NCBI GenBank assembly: GCA_032716605.1
Contig: CM064505.1
Coordinates: 49,207,865 to 49,271,864, forward strand
DNA length: 64,000 nucleotides
Source of the DNA: Paralithodes platypus
Taxonomy: Eukaryota > Arthropoda > Malacostraca > Decapoda > Lithodidae
Direction of reading: 5' to 3'
Shown here one piece after another: positions 1 through 12,021 of the stretch. A model generated the notes under the pieces. That model worked only from the letters and a program-made list of their open reading frames with translations, did no database searches and was not told where the DNA came from. Made by a program: the position numbers and the translations under genes. Position 1 is the first letter of the stretch. Every line of letters begins with the position of its first letter.

Positions 1-1588
1 TACCGATGTTCGTTTGTCATAGCAATAATTTGTTGGAACCTGTTATGTACTGTACTGAGACATGGCAAAAAAGGCTTCTGTCAGGACAAAAAACGTCTTC
101 CACTACGTAGCAGATACGTGAACCTGATCTGAATCCCATATCGTCTTTTACGTATGTATTGTGAACGAAGTAAACCCGGTGAGATTAGGCTACGCCCGGG
201 TTAAGTGGACCAGTATCCCACTACGGCACGAGAAGTCCTGCTCGGTAGTCAGAGTCAACCCTTAAGGGACGTCACTGCTTTTCACTAATTGTGCTTAAGT
301 CTGGTGACACGCCCGAAAGAGCACCGTTATCAAACAGGGTGTGTACGGTGGAACGACATTCCGAAACCATTTTCCTCATACCGGATCATGGATCGAGATA
401 TCGTTTTGGACGTTGAGATTTAGACTGTGAGTCGGTCGGGGTTAGTGGGCGGCTGACAATAGTCTAAAAGACTTTGGCCAGGCCAACTCTAGGTTGACCG
501 CATTACTAATATCCGGAATTCTTACCCCGTTGTCATGTTTGTTCAGCATGACCGCGTTACGGTATGGAAATCTAGACTAACCGGACAATTTACCTCTACT
601 TAGGTGACTCTTACGACTAAATTCTAGTTTTTTAGTGTAGGGCGTAGTAAGTTTGTGACTTCTCCTGTACCGGGGAGACAGTCAGTGTTAAAATCTACTA
701 GGCCACCTCCAGTCTACCAGGAATCATGACCTAAACGATTCTCCGGTAAGATTGGGGCAAACGAAACGACCTGTGACTGTTATTGTGTCGGGGATGCAGT
801 CAGTGTCCGATTCTATGGGGCTATACTTAGTCTACCCGAAGGTATAAAATCATATCCGACGGTAAGATAGGAAAAATATGCAGACTTTGCGCCAGCTAAC
901 CGTCTACAACCGGGGAGCGAGCCCTATGCAGTGTAAAACTTAGTAAAGGCTTAAGTAGTCCCGACTAGCACTTGTACTATTTGGCGAGTGAGCCGGAAAC
1001 TGACAGGAGTTACCTTACCTGACCGCTCGGCCGGTGGGTTTTACGGTTTATGCCGTCCTGTATACCTGTTCTTTTAACTCTAAAAAACTAACGAAAATTC
1101 CTCGGATTATCATGCCCAGCGTTGTGACGTTTATTCCGCCAAAAACGCGACGTATGTAGGTCAATAAGGGGGGAGACTTGTTTAGGAAAGCCCGGCTAAT
1201 GCCTCAGATAACATTCGTCTGTACTTATGACCGAAAAGTTTTTTTATTCTAAGCCCGGGAACAGATGCGACGGAGGTCGCCCATTTCTTTTTGTTTTTTT
1301 AGTTTGGAGATAGTGAAACCCGGTGGGTCACTTCCATAGAGTTTTTTGGGTAAATGACCTCACAGGTCACCCATACGAATCTTTCCAAAACGTGTCAATG
1401 TAAGCTTTCCTTGTTTTGTACCCATCCACAGGGAAAGGGAAGAAACGGAAGCTAGAGGTCACCGAGTTTGTAAACTTGTTACCCTTTATCCTGCCAGGAG
1501 CGAACGCCCCTGTCGGAAACGTGTTCCCCTAAATTATGGAACGCCAATTGTCCGGTTGCCGGAAATAGAGTGATAGGTTCGTTGGTCA
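1..1588. other. Unassigned flank of Gypsy-1, non-coding
   Basis: No coding region is recognised here on either strand. The block is continuous with 41195-42039 once Gypsy-1 and one copy of its target duplication are removed. The 41195-42039 side, read on the minus strand, resembles the sequence downstream of the recombinase gene in the DIRS-like elements, so the whole may be an old DIRS-like element. That is inference. It holds a degenerate tandem repeat, listed separately. Confidence 0.4.
655..1020. repeat. Degenerate tandem repeat, period about 118-122 bp
   Basis: Units start near 655, 773 and about 897. The landmark CGGGGA followed by a CAGTCAGTGT-type run recurs at 671, 789 and, weaker, 911. 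Each unit also holds a CCGGTAAG or CGACGGTAAG-type segment. The third copy is poor. There is no ORF across the units. Confidence 0.55.
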
Positions 1589-1593
1589 TGCCG
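1589..1593. repeat. Target site duplication of Gypsy-1, left copy (TGCCG)
   Basis: TGCCG directly precedes the LTR start TGTCAC at 1594. The same five bases directly follow the LTR end ACTACA at 41189 (41190-41194). Five bases is the usual duplication for Ty3/gypsy integrases. It proves that the two LTRs, 39.6 kb apart, belong to one insertion. Confidence 0.85.
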
Positions 1594-2433
1594 TGTCACA
1601 GGGTGGAAATTATATTCGTTTATATAACCCTTCCCCTGATCCTATGAATTTTATGTAAAGCCTCAGTGAGCGATACACAACTACTGTATGCAGTAGAATT
1701 ATATATTTATTATAGAGGTTACCTGATAGGGGGACAACTGGCTTGATAATTAGCCTAATAACATGTGTACAACCTATAACCTAGCATATAAAGGTATACA
1801 TATCATAGTTATTAATGATATGTGCAGAAATATGATAAGGCAAGCACTCAAGGATTCACACAGCCTATAGTCTGTTTACTCCTAGCCTAGCCTATCCCAA
1901 AGCCTACTGATCTAACCTAACTTAACACAAAAGTCTAGCCTAGCCTAACTTTAAATACTGCACTGTAGAATACTAGGACACAAGGCTCAGTGATCAGCAG
2001 TCTATGACCAGTACCAGTAATGCAAAATATATGGTAGACCTAATCTAACCTTCTTGCCTGATACTGTAGCCTAAACTAAATCACTGACCTACATGTGTAC
2101 AGTATAACAGTCCTAACTGGTTACACACTGAATAGGCTATCTTACCTGGTAATCACCCTAGGGACTTAAAAGCTCATAGGATGGTATTTGGCCCTCCAAT
2201 ATAGGAAAGCCCCAATCCTGCCTGACCAAAACCAAGGTGATCACCCTCACTGCTCAGCCTCCATGTGTGTAATCCCGCACAAAACCCCAAGCGTGCATCT
2301 TCCTTCTCCGTGAAGGAAAACACACACTAAAAACCCCCTCATGAATGTAGCAGAAATCTGTAGAATATTGTACAAACTCAACTATGAACATAATATGTCA
2401 ACATAGGAATACAAAAATGTGGTTACTACTACA
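1594..2433 (-). repeat. Gypsy-1 LTR, left copy (3' LTR of the minus-strand element), 840 bp
   Basis: It starts TGTCACAGGGTGG and ends GTTACTACTACA. It is collinear with the dispersed right copy (15331-41189). The start and end are set by the TGCCG duplication on one side and a purine tract on the other. This intact copy is the ruler for finding every insertion in the right LTR. Confidence 0.85.
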
Positions 2434-2446
2434 TTCCTCCCCAAAA
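2434..2446 (-). other. Polypurine tract of Gypsy-1
   Basis: On the minus strand TTTTGGGGAGGAA abuts the 3' LTR, as expected for the plus-strand primer of an LTR retrotransposon. Confidence 0.7.
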
Positions 2447-3002
2447 TATTTGATTTTACTATGCTAAAATCACCTAGGTATAAGACACACACAATCACTC
2501 ATACTGTAATGTAAACCTAACCTTGTCACTGGTGTATGATGGTCACCTTTGAGTAGAAAAAAAACCCTCAATATTTACGTTAAAATTTCCACTGAGAGGG
2601 GAAAAACTCCTAAGCTTGCATCTCAAGCCAGTGACAAAACCCTAGTGGAAATGCACAAAGTTACCTCAAGGAAAACAAGTGGGAAAACCCACAATGACTA
2701 TGGAAATCAAACTAACTGGTGACTGTAAGGTGTATCAATACATCGATAATAAATTTAGAGATAAAGAAAAGAAATCCTAGTGATCCCGGCCGGTACTGTA
2801 AAAAAAAAACTCTCCTCCCGAGTGCGACGTCTTAGGGTCCGTGCTCTTGAGTACGACGCCCTTGGAGTCCTCGAGTAGCAGCGCAGGCCAACAACACAAC
2901 CTGCGTACAAAAATTTCGGCAGAATCATACGGAACACACTATATTCTATATATCTCTTTACAATTAGTACAGTAAATCCTCAACTACACAATTAATATTA
3001 AA
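2447..3002 (-). other. Gypsy-1 3' untranslated region
   Basis: This lies between the pol stop codon and the polypurine tract. It is A/T-rich with no supportable ORF. Confidence 0.6.
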
Positions 3003-3376
3003 CTACGTTGCAGTTGCTTCTCGAGCAGCACTGCCTTCCTCCCCACAGATGTCTTCACCACTTACTAGTCTGGACAGAAGATCCGCTCCAACATTGTCAC
3101 TACCACGTGCCCTAAGTACTGTACTTGTGACTGACCGACTTCTCATTTACTGGGCTTCACTGTCAGATTGAACTTACGCAACTTACTCAACACCTTGTCC
3201 CAGTAGTTGTAAGTGCTCACTGAATGCACCAGGACATCATCCACGAAGATCTCCATGCCTGGTATGTCCAGCAGAACCTTACGCATCATCCGGTTGAACA
3301 CTGCAGGTGAGTTAGTGAGACCAAATGGCAGCACAGTGTATTGGTACAGACTGTCAGGTGTTCCAAAAGCTGTGAT
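3003..3376 (-). pseudogene. Gypsy-1 pol, 3' part: RT palm fragment and RNase H tail
   Basis: Read on the minus strand, this continues the reverse transcriptase that starts at 14124-14804 on the other side of DIRS-1. Visible motifs are LPFGLTNSPAVFNRMM, the catalytic IFVDDVLVHS and LTVKPSK, which ends in a stop at 3143-3145. Only about 30 bases later comes the conserved RNase H end GSDNVGADLLSR and its own stop at 3003-3005. The tether and almost all of RNase H are therefore deleted. No integrase lies between here and the LTR. The fragment cannot be functional, although the RT triad itself is intact. Confidence 0.8.
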
Positions 3377-3417
3377 TTATTAGTGGCCCCTCCATCATTG
3401 ACGATTATGCCTATTAC

Positions 3418-4496
3418 ATAAGTGGGGTACCTCAGGGATCTGTGTTGGGACCACTGCTGTTCGTTATATTTATCAACGACTTGCCTGAAGTTATAACTAA
3501 TGGAAGTGAGGTATACCTGTATGCGGATGACACTAAGCTGTATAGAAGAGTGAGGAGTAAGGAAGATATGGGTTTGCTTCAAGGAGATGTGGAGGGCATG
3601 AAGGGATGGTCTGAGCATTGGTTAATGCCTTTTCATCCAAAAAAATGCAAGTACATGCGGATTGGGACCAGCAAGATAGACAAGGTAGGATACAGTATGT
3701 ATGAAGCGATGGAGGAAGTGAATGCAGAAAAGGATATAGGAGTAGTGATAGACAATAAGTTAAATTTCTCAGAACATTTAGCAGAAAAGATAAACAAAGC
3801 CAATAGAATTGTAGGGCTGATAAGGAGGACATTTGTGTCACTTGACGAAGAAATCTTCAGGAATCTCTATACAGCGCTGGTTAGGCCGCACCTGGAATAT
3901 GCGAACCAGGTGTGGGCTCCATATATGGTAAAGGATATAGAAGCAGTGGAGAAAGTGCAGAGGAGAGCTAGCAAGCTGGTACCAACGTTGAAGAACGCGG
4001 GCTATGAGCAGAGGTTGAGGACACTGGGGCTTCCGACACTGGCATATAGGAGAAAGAGAGGGGATATGATAGAGACTTTTAAGATAGTGTCAGGAAAGTA
4101 CGATGAGGATGTGTGTGAAGGTATCTTCTTGATGCGGGAGGGAACAAGAACGAGAGGACACTCTAAGAAAATTTACAAAGAAAGAAATAGGCTTGAGAAG
4201 GCAAAGAACTCATTTTGTGATAGAGTGGTAAATGAGTGGAACGCACTGCCCCAGTATGTAGTCGATTCCGAATCAATAAGGGAGTTTGAAAGTAATCTTG
4301 ATAAAGCATGGGGAAGACAAGATTTGAAGTTTGATTATAAAACAAAAATACAGAATAGTAAAAATGTTGCGTCTGCTACCTCCGCCGCCAACACCGTGAA
4401 CGACCGCAGCAGTGCAAGTACTGGTACTGAGCTGGATACACAGGCATAGTTTGCCTTTTTCCAGAGGATCTACTGTAAGAAACTGTAAGAAATAAG
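3418..4496 (+). mobile_element. LINE-F, 5'-truncated non-LTR retrotransposon in the DIRS-1 terminal repeat
   Basis: The inserted body is 3423-4491, flanked by the 5-bp duplication ATAAG (3418-3422 and 4492-4496). The right terminal repeat of DIRS-1 shows the empty site. The 3' end is not poly(A) but a short repeat of CTGTAAGAAA units (about 4471-4491). This microsatellite-like tail is the CR1-group style. Confidence 0.85.
3423..4449 (+). CDS. LINE-F reverse transcriptase, C-terminal part (5'-truncated ORF2)
   Basis: The frame is open from the truncation point to the stop at 4447-4449, about 340 residues. It starts inside RT at SGVPQGSVLGPL, carries the catalytic YLYADDTKLY and then the thumb motif RPHLEYANQVWAP. 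The C-terminal region is typical of Jockey-superfamily LINEs, with RGDMIETFK and VVNEWNALP. There is no endonuclease or ORF1. The frame has no stops or shifts, suggesting a younger insertion than the host element. It is dead on arrival because of the 5' truncation. CR1/L2-like is the likely clade; this is not certain. Confidence 0.8.
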
Positions 4497-4762
4497 GCCT
4501 CCTCTTCAAACGCTCATTTACCGTAGTTTGAATCTACCGCGCAGAGCATAAAAAATTGAGGAGCCTTCATCATGAGCGCATGCAACCTCACTCATGGTTC
4601 TGTCATTATGAAATTGGGTTCTCACTACGAAAAAACTTCGTAACAAATAATAAATAAAAAGAAAATAAGAATAACTATTCATAAGCTTTCCATATACTCG
4701 TGGATGTACTTGTGTGGATATTTGACCAGACGCTGACTTCAGGCGTCATATTTCCTTCTCTG

Positions 4763-6378
4763 CTCTGCGCTCAACCTGCCCTGACGTGTCTCCCCACGCT
4801 CCGCTGGTTCCGCATGTGCTGCGTCCCTAGTGAGTTTTTTCTCATTTGTTTACTCTGGGATGTATCGAGTAAGGTTAGGATATGCGTAGCAGGAGTGTCA
4901 GGGACGGGTTTCCCGCAGTTCAGTGTATTTGGGTCATGTGTTTGGGACACCTATTTCGGGTGTACCCTCGTGGTCCCGTGCTGGACGCGTGTTTCTTTTT
5001 TCGCGGATAGCTAGTCTAGTTATTGAGTTGGCTTTAACTACACGTTATCAGGCTTCTTCTTATCTTTCTGATGAAGTTGCCGTTTTGTTTGTTTACTGAC
5101 GTTCCTAGCGTATTTTTCTTCACTTAGTGAAGTTTTTTCTAGGTCCCGAGTCAGTGCTTCCCTCTCCCGGGATTTTTTCTACGATGTGGTGATGGCGGTT
5201 GTTCCTGTTGTGATATGTTACAGTGCTTTTTGTTTATATTACGACGTGATTAAGTGTTATTTCCGTCTGCTTAGGCCTAGCCAGCCGCTCGTAGCTTTTA
5301 CATGTACAAGTGTTATTGATTTATGATATAAATATGTAATACCGTGTCATGTGTGTCCTGGATTAGTTGTGTTTTGGCTTAATCCAGGGCCTATTTGTGT
5401 TTCTCAGATTGCATCTGGTTAGTGTGGGTTGCCTTTTCCGGCGGGTTTTCTCAATTGCTCCGAGAAAATTCGGCTGGTTGCCTTTTCCGGCGGGTTTTTT
5501 CGATTGCACCGAGAAAATCCGGCTGGTTGCCGAGTTTTATATCACGCGTGGTTAAAATAGGCTAGTTTCCCCCGGCGAGTGGTGGCCTGAGGGCTCTCCA
5601 GGACTGCGTCTCTGAGGTGGAGCCTGTGTTCAGGCTTACTGTGTGTTTCCCGGCGGGATGGCTATACCCGTTTCACTAGGTGTTCATGCAGACACCGGTG
5701 GAGTATAGTTTTTCCCGGTTTTTGCAAAGCCATTGAAAAACTAGGCTGTTTTGTTTGTTTGGTCTTTCCACCCCGGCGATCTTTTGCAAAGAAGTGGGGA
5801 TAGGAACAATTGGGGTTAACATTTAAATTACTTTCACACCCGGCGGTTGAACCTTGGGGAGGTGGGATTAACGGATTTGCAATTCGGTATAGTTAGCCAG
5901 ACAATTGAGGGATACAATTGGGTATCGAGGCCTTCAAAATACGGCGATCTATGAAGGCTTCGAGAGAAGTCGGATCTAAAAAAGTTTAAGATAGGCTTAC
6001 CCCCTTTTTAACTGCGATATAATAAGGAGGCCGGCGTCTTAATATGGGTTTCCGGTGGCCAAAAAACCACTGGGAAGACTGCGTCATTTATAACGACATG
6101 CTCGTCTCTATATTATGTCAGAGGATGTGCTTAAATCTTTTGGACAAGTAAAGATATTCTAAAATCTTTACATAAGAACCTACAGGGTAGCAAGAGGTAA
6201 TAGTGATGTATTACGTCTTGTTGCCCGGCGGTTCATTAACACTTGTGTTAGAACATTTTGGGGTAACCTTATGAGCATTAATTCCTGGAAATGTTCTTTT
6301 TTCCAGGGCGGAGTTCCGGCGGGTCAACAGAGGACCAGAAGGAGCCCGGGGGTGGGTTAGCTCTTCCCAGTCTCTGTC
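4763..6378 (+). other. DIRS-1 leader, non-coding
   Basis: There is no supportable ORF between the left terminal repeat and gag. The heptamer CCGGCGG occurs six times (5438, 5487, 5650, 5840, 6225 and 6316). The segment GTTGCCTTTTCCGGCGGGTT is duplicated in tandem (see the next entry). Confidence 0.6.
5428..5529 (+). repeat. Two-copy tandem repeat in the DIRS-1 leader, about 49 bp
   Basis: Two units each contain GGTTGCCTTTTCCGGCGGGTT followed by a CGAGAAAAT-C-CGGCTG segment. They differ by a few substitutions. The unit holds one CCGGCGG motif. Confidence 0.7.
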
Positions 6379-8956
6379 ATGGCACCACTAGACCCTGTTT
6401 TTGCTCTGTGCTTAACACCCTCCTGTTCAGGGATCCCTATTTTTGCGCATACTCTATGCATCAGATGCGTCAAATGCTTGGACCGGTCAAGGGGTCTGTG
6501 GGTGACGAAGAATTGTACTTTTTGTAGTCAGTTGAGTACTAAAGTCTTACAACAAGATAATTTGGCCGCGGCGGTTGCATTGTGCGAGGTCAAACAGCTT
6601 TTATCTACTTATGCTACTTCAGTGGCTCATAAAGCTCTTCAGTGTGATAACGTAGTTCTGTGGGACAGATTGATTGCTCAGTATCCCCCACTTAAACGTC
6701 CCCCTTCTAGAAGTAACGTAAATGTGCGTAAGTCGGCTGAGACTGGGCAGGGTACAGTGCTTACTCTCTCCTCCGGCACATCTAAGAGACCTCGAGAGCC
6801 GACACCCCCGGCGACAACTTCCAAGTCAAAATCGAGGGCCAGGTCACGGTCTCCCCTCCGACAGCAGACACATAGTCACTCTACTTCACCTTCGAGAAAG
6901 AAGAGCAAGGAGGAGAAGACCAAGGACAGTCCTAGTGGAAAATCAAAGTCAAGGCGAAGTCACAAGTCTTCAAAAAAGGATACTCATGTACGAAAGACCT
7001 CCAGGCGTTCGCCGGAGCCTCGTACCTCGCTTTCTGCCTCTACTCCCGACATGTCTCATGTCCAATCTGACAGGTCTGGAGTGGAGTCAGAGACTGTGGT
7101 GGGGGATATACCGGAGGACAAGTTGTCACCTAATATTATTCCCAGTTCACATGTACCAGCTTTAGAGAGTTCTACCAGCAGTTATAACCCTCTAGAGGGC
7201 TCGAGTGAGGGCTCAGTATTTGGTGTGGTACCTAGCTCACAAGTGAGTTCCGGCCAAGACCGGGGAGTTTGGAGGTACTCCCAGCCATGGCGTGACGGCT
7301 CACATCATTCTTATGCACCAACGGTAGTGGCAGACGTCCACCGGGACGCTGAGATCCCATCGTCCATCCCGGACTTAACATGGCAGCATGAGGGGGTCCC
7401 GGCTTCGGCGGAATCCTCTCCTGAAAGGCCGGGGGAAAGGGATGAGGGTTCTATAATTTCTGAGATGGAGATTCAAGTCAGGTTCAGTGATAGACGACTC
7501 TCAGAGTAGGAATGATTCACCACATAGTTCATCCTCTGCTAAATTTGTCACAGCTGATGAAATTAATGGGCTACTAGCGAATGCACTAACTAAGTTTTTT
7601 GGTCAGCAGCAGGAGACTCCTACAGTTGGTTTGGGAGCTTCCACGACAGCATCGAATGTCCGACCTCTGGCTACTTCTATTGCTTTTGACACAAATTCCG
7701 CACCCTCCCCCTGTATCACCTACTATGGTTACTAGGCCAACTTCGGCGGCACTGCCTACTTCCAATGTGAGAGTAGTAGCAGATGTAAATCCTCCCCCTT
7801 TAGACAAAGCGCCGGTCCGAAAGGGAGCTATGCCCCTCCTATACGGGCCAGATGAGTCATGGGTGACAATGTTCCCAGCAAAGCCAGAGGTAGCACAGTC
7901 CACTATGTCGGGGGAGCTTCCGGTACCACGTGAGTGGGTAATCCAAGGGAATAAATCTAGGAAGTTACGTGCTTTAGATATTCTAGGGAATGTACTTGAT
8001 GTTAATATTAAGGCCATTCCTAGCTATTATCACCATGATTATTTTGTGTATACTTCTACGCCTGCCCTACCCCCTGCGTCAGCTTCAAAACTGTTTTCGG
8101 ACTGGACCAAGCATGACGGTTTCAATGATATAAAAGCACTGTCAGCTCTAACACCAGAGTTAGGTTTAAAGACGTTCACAGACACAGCCGCAAATCCAGT
8201 TTTGAAGGTGGAGCAGTTGGGTCCGGGTCCTTGGGTGGAATGGGAAGTGGAGGCTCAAAACTTTGCAACAACTTTTACCTCTAAATCTTCACACCAAATT
8301 CCACAAGAAAGCCATTCTTGGTTCTCTCTGCCGGTATTCTCTGCCGGCGGAGTTCCCTCTGCTTTATTTGCATTTTTAGCTGCCCCTAAAATTAATCTAT
8401 GTGAGCTTAAAGATCCCTTTTCCACACCGTCCACTGCTCACCTAGACCGGGAGTTTAGGCTACGTGGGAAAGCATATAGACTGTTTTCCCAGTATATTGT
8501 CACACAACAGGTAGCGAAGTCAATGCTCAGATCTGCTCAGGCAATCGCGGACGCGGAAGTCCGAAAGGCTATCGAACTATCTAGACGCTTGCTACTCCAG
8601 ACTTCTATAGTCACTGGGAGATATCCGTACAGCCTTGCTAGAGGCGGTGCGGGCGCGACAAGATCTAAGGATGTCTCGTGAGGAAGCTCCCGGATAGGAT
8701 TGCAAATCAAGTGGTTATGTCCCCTGTTCTAACTGCCTCTTTAATGTCCCCGGAGGTGTGGAAAACAGTGTTCAACATGGCTCAGGTCTTTAAGCACAGT
8801 CCCACCCCATCTAAGAAACCTGCTTTCAATTTTACCAAGCCCAAACCAGTCGCAAAAGCTCAGCCTGGTGGGGCAAAGCCCTTTCATCTGCCTAAGTCCT
8901 CTTCCACCCAAAGTCAGGCTCAGTACAGATACAAGCAAGGAAAGTTTTTCAGGTAA
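6379..8956 (+). pseudogene. DIRS-1 gag-like ORF1, several frameshifts
   Basis: Three overlapping open segments cover one gene: 6379-7509, 7599-8681 and 8678-8956. The N-terminus has a Cys cluster, CIRCVKC then CTFC, a likely zinc-binding motif that DIRS-2 shares. Next is a basic Ser/Arg-rich stretch (about residues 110-210) and an acidic/Ser-rich linker. The second segment has the core shared with DIRS-2: GELPVPREWVI, HLDREFRLRGKAYRLF and LLEAVRAR. The last has MSPVLTASLM and a Lys/Pro/Gln-rich basic tail ending RYKQGKFFR. Frameshifts lie near 7500-7600 and 8630-8680. The role is inferred to be nucleoprotein packaging. Confidence 0.75.
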
Positions 8957-10643
8957 TCATAAAGGACAGAAGTATCAACGACCAGGCCAGGGCCCGTCTC
9001 CTGCCAAACCCGGCCAGTCATCAAAGCATACACCACCACCACCACCAAAAAACTAGGGTCTCTCTCACTCCCAGGGCCAGTCTTACGGCGGGTGGATCAG
9101 AGGGTAGTCCAGCCGGCGAACCCTTGTCTGCTAACTGGGTCGTTCCGGGCGTGTCATCGCGCATGGCCATTAAACACATGGGCGAGGATGGTGGCACGCA
9201 AAGGCATCACCTGGCAGTGGCTCCGGCGACCTCGCTTACGTCAGCCGACAAAGGCAAATTTTGTTTCATTAGAGGGGGAGTCACTGATCCAAGATGATCG
9301 CCAAGAATGTCATCATCCCGGTCCCTCAAAATTACCCAGTATTTACGTCCAAACTCTTTCTAGTGCCCAAAAGGGACAGTGTTCAGATGAGGCCGGTCGT
9401 AGACCTGTCTTATCTGAACCTCCACATTCACAATGTTTCCTTCAGGATGCTGACAGTGAATCAAATCAGGCTAACACTTCCGCCGGAAGGGTGGATGTGT
9501 TCTTTAGACCTGACAGACGCGTATTGGCACGTCCCGGTAAACAAAAGGTTTCAACGATTTTTGGCCTTACGAATAATGCATCAGACTTATGTCTTTCAGA
9601 GGATGCCGTTCGGATTGAACCTAGCACCTCGCTTATTCACGAAATTAGTCCGGCAAGCCCTGATGCCCATGTTAGAACAAGGGATCAGGATTTTGTGGTA
9701 TCTAGACGACTGGCTGGTGGTGGCAGAGACGGAACAGTTATGCATCAATCATGTCAACATAACATTAAATCATGTAAAATCTCTAGGGTTCAAGGTAAAC
9801 CCGGGAAAGTCAAACTTTGTTCCCTCACGAGTGGTCCAGTGGATAGGGCTGGTCTGGGACACAGCTGCTCTCACTCTGAGTCAGAGTGTGGACAATCGGA
9901 ACAGGTTTCGCAAGAAACTGTTTATGTTTCTTCACAGTCTGACTACGACACGGAGAGTCTGGGAATCTCTGGTCGGCTCTCTCAACTGGATTCAACTAAC
10001 TGTAAAGTTGGGCCGGCTGAAAGTCAAACGTTTAATATTGGAGGGCAACAAATTTTTTCCACTATTGCCGGCGGAAACATTATGGCCCATCCCAAAATTA
10101 ATACACAGCTTACTAGCGGTCTGGGCGAAGAGGGAAACATTGCACTCGGTCATGTCATGGACCTCTCCTCCGCCGACGGTATGGGTAGACACGGATGCGT
10201 CAGGAACGATAGGTTGGGGCTTTCAGTCAAACCACGGCCATCAGGGTCAAGGGCTTTGGTCCCATTCAGAAACCTCCCACATCAATGTCAAAGAGTTACT
10301 AGTCCCCTTGTATTTCCTTCAGGCTCACGGCTCTACTTTACGGGACAAATCGGTGGCCTTCAGGATGGACAATCTGAATGCGGTTCACTGCATTCAGAAA
10401 CAAGGGTCAACGAGATCTCGGAAGTTGCTAAACGTGTCAGAAAAGATTTTTGTTCTAGCCGACAAGCTAAACATTCATCTTCACGCATCTTATCTCCCAG
10501 GCGTAGCAAACGTCTGGGCAGACGCTCTGTCTCGGAGACAGAGCACAACAGTAGAATGGGCGCTCAAGCAAACCATTTTCGACCAAATGATTGCGGAGCC
10601 TTACCGTCCACAAGTGGATCTGTTTGCGTCCGAGGAGACTCAC

Positions 10644-11637
10644 ACTCCTCGTGGAAAAGGGTAAAAAGCGGAGTGCCTCAAGGATCGGTGTTGGCCCCAA
10701 TCATGTTTTTGGTTTTCATCAACGACCTTCAAATGGGAATAGGCTCATATATATCTATGTTTGCTGATGATGCAAAATTAATGAAGCATATTACAAGTAG
10801 GAGTAGTTGTGAAGAATTACAGAGAGACCTAGATAAGTTATATGAGTGGAGTCAAACTTGGAAAATGGAATTCAACACGAGTAAGTGTCAGGTTCTTGAG
10901 ATGGGAAAAAGTAAATATAGACCTTCTTGGGGATATAAAATAGGAGATGAAATAATTAGTAAAGCTGTGAAAGCAAAAGACCTAGGGGTAGTTGTGGCAG
11001 ACAGCTTGTCACCTGAACAGCATATAAATAAAATAACTGGTGAAACCTATGCAGTGTTGACTAACATGAGAATAGCTCTGAATTATTTAGATGAAGAGAT
11101 GTTAGCAAAAATAATAGGGACAATAATACGACCAAGACTGGAGTATGCAGCAGTGGTGTGGTCTCCACACCTTATAAAACATAATAAAAAACTGGAAAGA
11201 GTTCAGAGAGTTGCCACTAAGATGATAGCTAGCCTTAGAGACCTGCCTTATGAGGAGAGATTGGAGAGGCTAAAGCTGCCAACGCTGAGGGAGAGGAGAG
11301 AGAGAGGTGACATGATCATGATGTTTAAGTGTGTGAAAGGTTTTGAGAAGATCGACAAGGAGATTTTGTGGTGAGGGACGAGGGAAGAACCAGGGGTCAT
11401 GATTGTAAGTTGAGGAAAGTTATATGTAAGTCTGATGTAAGAAAGTTCAGCTTCCCGTATAGAAGCATTGAGTGTTGGAATAAGTTGGATGGGGAGGTGG
11501 TGGGAGCAAGAAATATCCAAACTTTTAAAGCAAAATTGGATAAATGTAGAGAGAGAGACAGGACAACACGAGCTTAGGCTCAAATCCTGTACAGTATACT
11601 ACAATTAGGTGAGTACAATTAGGTGAGTACAAACTCC
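10644..11637 (+). mobile_element. LINE-G, 5'-truncated LINE in the DIRS-1 pol
   Basis: The inserted body is 10649-11632, with the likely duplication ACTCC (10644-10648 and 11633-11637). The 3' tail is two CAATTAGGTGAGTA units (about 11601-11632), a satellite-like tail. Insertion breaks the methyltransferase-like domain of the host element. Confidence 0.75.
10649..11577 (+). pseudogene. LINE-G RT C-terminal fragment with one frameshift
   Basis: The fragment opens just before SGVPQGSVLAPIMFLVFINDL. It has the catalytic SMFADDAKLM, then DLGVVVADSLS, RPRLEYAAVVWSPH and RERRERGDMIMMF. A frameshift near 11370 moves the last 69 codons (EGRTRGHDCKL onward, 11368-11577) to another frame. Sequence and tail differ from LINE-F, so it is another Jockey/CR1-group family. 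Confidence 0.8.
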
Positions 11638-12021
11638 CGCTGTACCTCACCCGCCGGACAATAACGCCGGCGGGAGGACCCGACGCTCTGGTGACGGACT
11701 GGAACAGGTGGAGTTCCGTTTATCTGTTTCTGCCACCAGACGCTTCTCTAATTTGCCATGTAGTAAACAAACTATGGGATTATCGGGGCGTAGTCTCGTT
11801 AATCGCGCCCCTGTGGCCGGCACAGTTGTGGTACCAGCAATTGAAAACGTGGTGCCCGAACCCGGTGTCGCTCCCGGTCGGGTATTTCCACTTAGACACG
11901 ATTGGCAACCTAGAGACCTCGCTGACTTTTGCATTATGGACATTCAGGAGGCCAAGTGGCTAACACCGTATGGTAGAAACGTGACCGATAAATTCATGAA
12001 TCAATATACCTAATCTACAAA

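Larger units (their letters stand above)
3377..4762 (+). repeat. DIRS-1 left inverted terminal repeat, split by LINE-F
   Basis: It begins TTATTAGTGGCCCCTCC. Segments 3377-3422 and 4497-4762 match the reverse complement of 13768-14083, including AAGGCCTCCTC, the stretch AAACTTCGTAACAAATAA and CTGACTTCAGGCGTCATA near the inner edge. Confidence 0.85.
9060..12013 (+). pseudogene. DIRS-1 RT/RNase H/methyltransferase-like polyprotein, interrupted by LINE-G
   Basis: The core frame 9294-10664 holds RT motifs LFLVPKRDSVQMRPVVDLSYLN, CSLDLTDAYWHVPV and MPFGLNLAPRLF, with the catalytic ILWYLDDWLVV. These forms are diagnostic of DIRS rather than gypsy. RNase H follows with VWVDTDASGTIGWGF, HINVKELL, MDNLNAV and a closing YLPGVANVWADALSR. 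The VDLFASEETHT junction opens the methyltransferase-like domain common in DIRS elements. LINE-G splits that domain, which resumes at 11638-11963 with DWNRWSSVYLFLPP and LIAPLWPAQLWYQ. The N-terminal part before 9294 is scattered over frames. Catalytic residues of RT and RNase H remain. Confidence 0.85.

Noticed and set aside
1..1588. Host gene or exons in the left flank
   Set aside because: No open frame of useful length, splice-like structure or motif on either strand; it reads as degraded repeat.
2755..2937. Small minus-strand ORF in the Gypsy-1 3' region
   Set aside because: No motif, and it lies in LTR-adjacent non-coding sequence with many chance frames.
5000..6300. CRISPR-like or bacterial repeat array from the CCGGCGG spacing
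   Set aside because: Spacing is irregular, the motif is only seven bases, and the context is a eukaryotic retrotransposon.
9092..10648. Long plus-strand frame overlapping the DIRS-1 RT in another phase
   Set aside because: The composition is a shadow of the RT frame (which has clear motifs at 9294-10664). Only its end after 10649 is real, and that is LINE-G.
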